A stretch of DNA of 14,550 nt from CAMBDR01 sp046597185 (lineage in GTDB: Bacteria > Pseudomonadota > Gammaproteobacteria > Burkholderiales > Burkholderiaceae_D), in the NCBI GenBank assembly GCA_046597185.1, contig JBKJLF010000106.1, positions 1 to 14,550 on the forward strand, in the 5' to 3' direction. A model generated the notes under the pieces. The model was not told the DNA's origin. It made no database searches and was given only the letters and a program-made list of their open reading frames with translations. Position 1 is the stretch's first letter; each line of letters begins with the position of its first letter. Of this stretch, positions 11,935 to 14,550 are shown in pieces. The position numbers were made by a program, and so were the translations under genes.

Positions 11935-14414
11935 CGGTGTTTTTGCGCCCACGGCAGAAACTCAGCGGCGGGCAAAGGCCGACTAAAAAAGAATCCCTGC
12001 GCCTGATTACAGCCGTGTTCCTTAAGGTAACGCAGCGAATTTCTGGATTCGATGCCTTCCGCCAGGACAGTGAGCTTCAGGCTGTGGCCGAGCGCGATGA
12101 TTGTGTCGGTCACCACCCGGCTCGCCGGATCGTCCTCGATGCGGCGCACGAAAGACTGGTCGATCTTGAGCTTGTCAAACGGCAAACTGATCAGGCTGCT
12201 TAGACTTGAGTATCCGGTGCCGAAGTCATCCATCGCCACCTTTATGCCGAGCGATTTGATCCGCTGCAGAATTTCGATGGCATCAGCGACACTGTCCATG
12301 ACCGCGTTCTCGGTTACTTCGATCTCCAGACAGGTCGGGTCCATTCCGCTATCGGTAATGATGCTCTTGAGCCGCGCGACAAACGAGTGCTGGCGGAACT
12401 GGAGCGGCGAGACATTGATCGCGATTGCGATCTTGAGTCCCTGAGCGCGCCATGCCGTGTGCTGACGACAGGCCTCGATCGCCACCCACTCGCCCAGCTT
12501 GCCGATCAGGCCAGCAGACTCGGCGATGGGAATGAAGACATCTGGGCCGCTTGCCTCTCCCCCGCCCTGGGCCAGGCGCACCAGCGCCTCGACGGCGATC
12601 AGCTCGCGGCTGGCAATGTCGATCACCGGCTGGTAATGCAGTGCCAGTCCCTCGCCATGCTTGATTGCGTGCCTGAGCTGGGCCTCCAGTAAATGCGCCT
12701 GGGCGGCCCGGCTGTTGAGTTCGGGCGTGAACGTCTGATAGTTCGCCCGTCCCGACTGCTTGATCTGATACATCGCCAGATCGGCGTTGTGGATCAGCGC
12801 ACCGACGTTGCCGGCATCATCGGGAAAGTAGCTGACGCCGATGGACGGCGAAAGCGACAGTTCCAGGGTATCGATCCGTATCGGGCGGCTGATGCTGTCG
12901 ACGATGTGTTGCGCGACGACCTCCGCACGATGGCTTTGGGCATCGGCGTTAGGCAGGATGACGACAAACTCGTCGCCGCCCAGGCGTCCGACCAGATCCT
13001 CATCCCGCGTACAGTCGCCAAGCCGCTTCGCGACCTCCTGCAACACGCGGTCGCCGATCTCATGCCCGTACAGATCGTTGATCGGCTTGAACCGGTCGAG
13101 GTCAATGAACAGCAGGGCACCTCGGCCCTGGCGGCGTTTGGCTGCCGCGAGCAGATGGCCGCCATACTCGAAAACGCAGGCCCGGTTCGGCAAGCCGGTT
13201 AGCGAATCGTGCAACGAGGCCTCGCGCAGACGTTGTTCCGCACGCTTGCGCTCGGTAATATCAAAGGCGATGTGCCCGGTGCCGTAAACATTGCCCGCTG
13301 CGTCGATGAGCGGGAAGGTGGTGGTGATGTGGTGCAGCATTCCCGTCGCCAAGGGCGTGGCATCCTCGAACTGTATTGCCCGCCTCGACGCCATCACCTC
13401 AAGGTCCTGCCTTCGGAGAACGTCGGCGGCGGCCTGGGGGATGAAATCATGGATCGTCCGTCCACAAACTTGGCTCTTCGGGTGCCCCAGCACCTCGGCG
13501 ACGGCTCCATTGACATCCAGGAAGCGCCCCGCCGCGTCCTTGAAGGCGATAAAGTTGGGGGAATTGTCCATCGTGCTCTGGAGTAGCTGCTGGCTCTGCC
13601 ACAGGCGCTCATCGGCACGCTTGCGCTCAGTAATGTCCTGTATCGTCCCGCGCAGGGCGATCACCTCGCCCCGTTCGTTCCGCGTGGCCTCGCAGATCGC
13701 GTGAATCCAGATCAGGTGGCCGCTGCCGTGATTGACCTGCAATTCCAGGTCGTAGCCTTCGCCGGTCTGTATCGCGTGCTGCGCGGCGGCGTTCAAGCGC
13801 TCCCATGACTCCACCGGCAGCAGGGTGCCCCGCTGCGCGGGGAAGGACGGTACATCACGTCCGTAGATCGCCGGTATCGAAACGGAGGTCGTGACTTCCC
13901 CGCTCAGCAGATCCCAGTTCCAAGTGCCGAATTTGGCGAGACTGTGCGCCTCGGCCAGTTCAAAGGCGCTGGCTTGCAGCGTGGCGGCGCGTTCGCTCAG
14001 CAAGGCGGCCGCGCGGCTGAGCGATTTGGCCACCTCGGCGGCTTCCTTGAAATGAACATGCACCGGCAGAACCGGTGCCCAAGCGGCGCTGCCCAAGGCG
14101 TTGGCCGGCGCAATCAGGGCCTGGACCGACTGCGCGATTCTGCCGCCCGTGAACCAGGCCAAAGCCAGACCAACGCCGAACAAGGCTGCGATCCCCAAGG
14201 CCAGCATGGCAAGATTACGCATGAGTTCGCCGACCAGGGCTTGCCGCGGAATGCCGATCGCAACCGTCCAGTTCGTGACCGACGACCGGCTAAAGAACGA
14301 CAGCACCGGCGTTCCCTCAAGGGTGTTTGCCTCAAGGAAACCTTCGGCGGATTCGCTCATCCGCTGCAGCAGTTTGGCGGCGGCTTTGTGCCCCACAAAC
14401 AACTCGGGCGTCAA
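11916..14414 (-). CDS. Membrane-anchored PAS-PAS-GGDEF-EAL cyclic-di-GMP protein, N-terminally shortened
   Basis: Up to 832 residues from a TTG at 14414; no ATG lies between it and the in-frame stop 20 or so codons upstream, and no ribosome site suits it. Residues 1-58 are the end of a Cache-type periplasmic sensor (VLSFFSRSSVTNWTVAIGIP); 67-88 is a membrane helix; then a helical linker, PAS/PAC domains at about 155-268 and 276-393 (both ending DITERKRA), GGDEF at about 400-565 and EAL at about 585-825. GGDEF is intact (479-483) with the inhibitory RxxD five residues before it (RDED). EAL keys are intact: EALVRL (609-614), INVSPLQ, EVTEN, DDFGTG, LKIDQSF, AEGIE. It can in principle both make and break c-di-GMP, which controls biofilm and motility. 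Most of the sensor is missing, so it may be a truncated pseudogene. Base use is richer in G+C than in neighbours, hinting at transfer. The last residues SRQSS come from the 98-bp element. Confidence 0.88.
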   Translation of the reverse strand: MTPELFVGHKAAAKLLQRMSESAEGFLEANTLEGTPVLSFFSRSSVTNWTVAIGIPRQALVGELMRNLAMLALGIAALFGVGLALAWFTGGRIAQSVQALIAPANALGSAAWAPVLPVHVHFKEAAEVAKSLSRAAALLSERAATLQASAFELAEAHSLAKFGTWNWDLLSGEVTTSVSIPAIYGRDVPSFPAQRGTLLPVESWERLNAAAQHAIQTGEGYDLELQVNHGSGHLIWIHAICEATRNERGEVIALRGTIQDITERKRADERLWQSQQLLQSTMDNSPNFIAFKDAAGRFLDVNGAVAEVLGHPKSQVCGRTIHDFIPQAAADVLRRQDLEVMASRRAIQFEDATPLATGMLHHITTTFPLIDAAGNVYGTGHIAFDITERKRAEQRLREASLHDSLTGLPNRACVFEYGGHLLAAAKRRQGRGALLFIDLDRFKPINDLYGHEIGDRVLQEVAKRLGDCTRDEDLVGRLGGDEFVVILPNADAQSHRAEVVAQHIVDSISRPIRIDTLELSLSPSIGVSYFPDDAGNVGALIHNADLAMYQIKQSGRANYQTFTPELNSRAAQAHLLEAQLRHAIKHGEGLALHYQPVIDIASRELIAVEALVRLAQGGGEASGPDVFIPIAESAGLIGKLGEWVAIEACRQHTAWRAQGLKIAIAINVSPLQFRQHSFVARLKSIITDSGMDPTCLEIEVTENAVMDSVADAIEILQRIKSLGIKVAMDDFGTGYSSLSSLISLPFDKLKIDQSFVRRIEDDPASRVVTDTIIALGHSLKLTVLAEGIESRNSLRYLKEHGCNQAQGFFFSRPLPAAEFLPWAQKHRSRQSS

Positions 14415-14550
14415 GGTGCGGCCGGCGATGGTGCACGGTGAATTTTCCCTCCAACTAATTCACAACAAAATCATGTAGTTGTCCTAAATGCTGGACAAAC
14501 AAAATTTATTCCTGTATAAAGGGTAAATGGAAATCAATTTAAAACAACTG
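14415..14550. other. AT-rich upstream stretch with no gene seen
   Basis: Composition drops sharply to AT-rich beyond about 14440, just where homology of the cyclic-di-GMP protein ends. GGAGG is present on the minus strand ahead of a GTG near 14434, but that start is in another frame. The abrupt change suggests that the sensor part of the gene was cut here. Confidence 0.4.

Noticed and set aside
12693..13586. Several plus-strand open frames across the GGDEF/EAL gene
   Set aside because: They are antisense to conserved GGDEF and PAS motifs, arise from the high G+C of the gene and show no recognisable protein features.
1..14550. tRNA or rRNA genes
   Set aside because: I saw no cloverleaf with a TTCRA arm or rRNA-like conserved stretch on either strand by eye; a covariance-model scan could not be run.

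Overview
The window reads as a bacterial chromosome segment, most likely from a proteobacterium. The hisC remnant and the chemotaxis-receptor tail look betaproteobacterial to me, but that is recalled similarity, not a search. A PEP-CTERM sorting tail points to an exosortase-bearing, exopolysaccharide-making lineage.

Layout. (1) 1-1980, plus strand: the 3' end of a GMC-family flavin oxidoreductase, then after 6 nt a stand-alone ferritin-like protein related to the di-iron domain of VioB/RebD-type imine dimer synthases. This is the best candidate here for a little-described enzymatic system. (2) 2009-2752, minus strand: an exported, Zn-dependent N-acetylmuramoyl-L-alanine amidase, convergent with the ferritin-like gene. 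(3) 2820-7410: a gene graveyard. It holds a TPR-like ORF split by an amber codon, a hisC with its middle deleted, a periplasmic adaptor fused to a scrap of ABC ATPase, a decayed IS4-family element whose left end cuts the ABC scrap, an Rpn/PD-(D/E)XK transposase-like gene without its catalytic N-terminus, and the tail of a methyl-accepting chemotaxis protein. Two copies of a GTCCGC-rich repeat flank the first part of it. (4) 7411-8076, minus strand: an intact-looking ACT-domain regulatory protein. (5) 8077-8615: a regulatory-looking gap with inverted repeats and a sigma70-like promoter, then a large secreted M4 (thermolysin-type) metalloprotease, 8616-11114. (6) 11115-11935: five 11-bp tandem repeats, a strong hairpin with a GCAA loop, an orphan PEP-CTERM tail, a 4-oxalocrotonate tautomerase-like gene sharing its stop region with that tail, a truncated vapC-like PIN toxin, and a 98-bp element with perfect 18-bp inverted ends. 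(7) 11916-14414, minus strand: a membrane-anchored PAS-PAS-GGDEF-EAL cyclic-di-GMP protein that has lost most of its N-terminal sensor and whose last codons lie in the 98-bp element.

Intact-looking genes are the ferritin-like protein, the amidase, the ACT protein, the M4 protease and the tautomerase; the GMC gene runs off the window. They do not form one pathway. The GMC/ferritin-like pair is the only convincing co-transcribed unit. The main story of the rest is repeated deletion and insertion, with several genes kept as one or both ends only.
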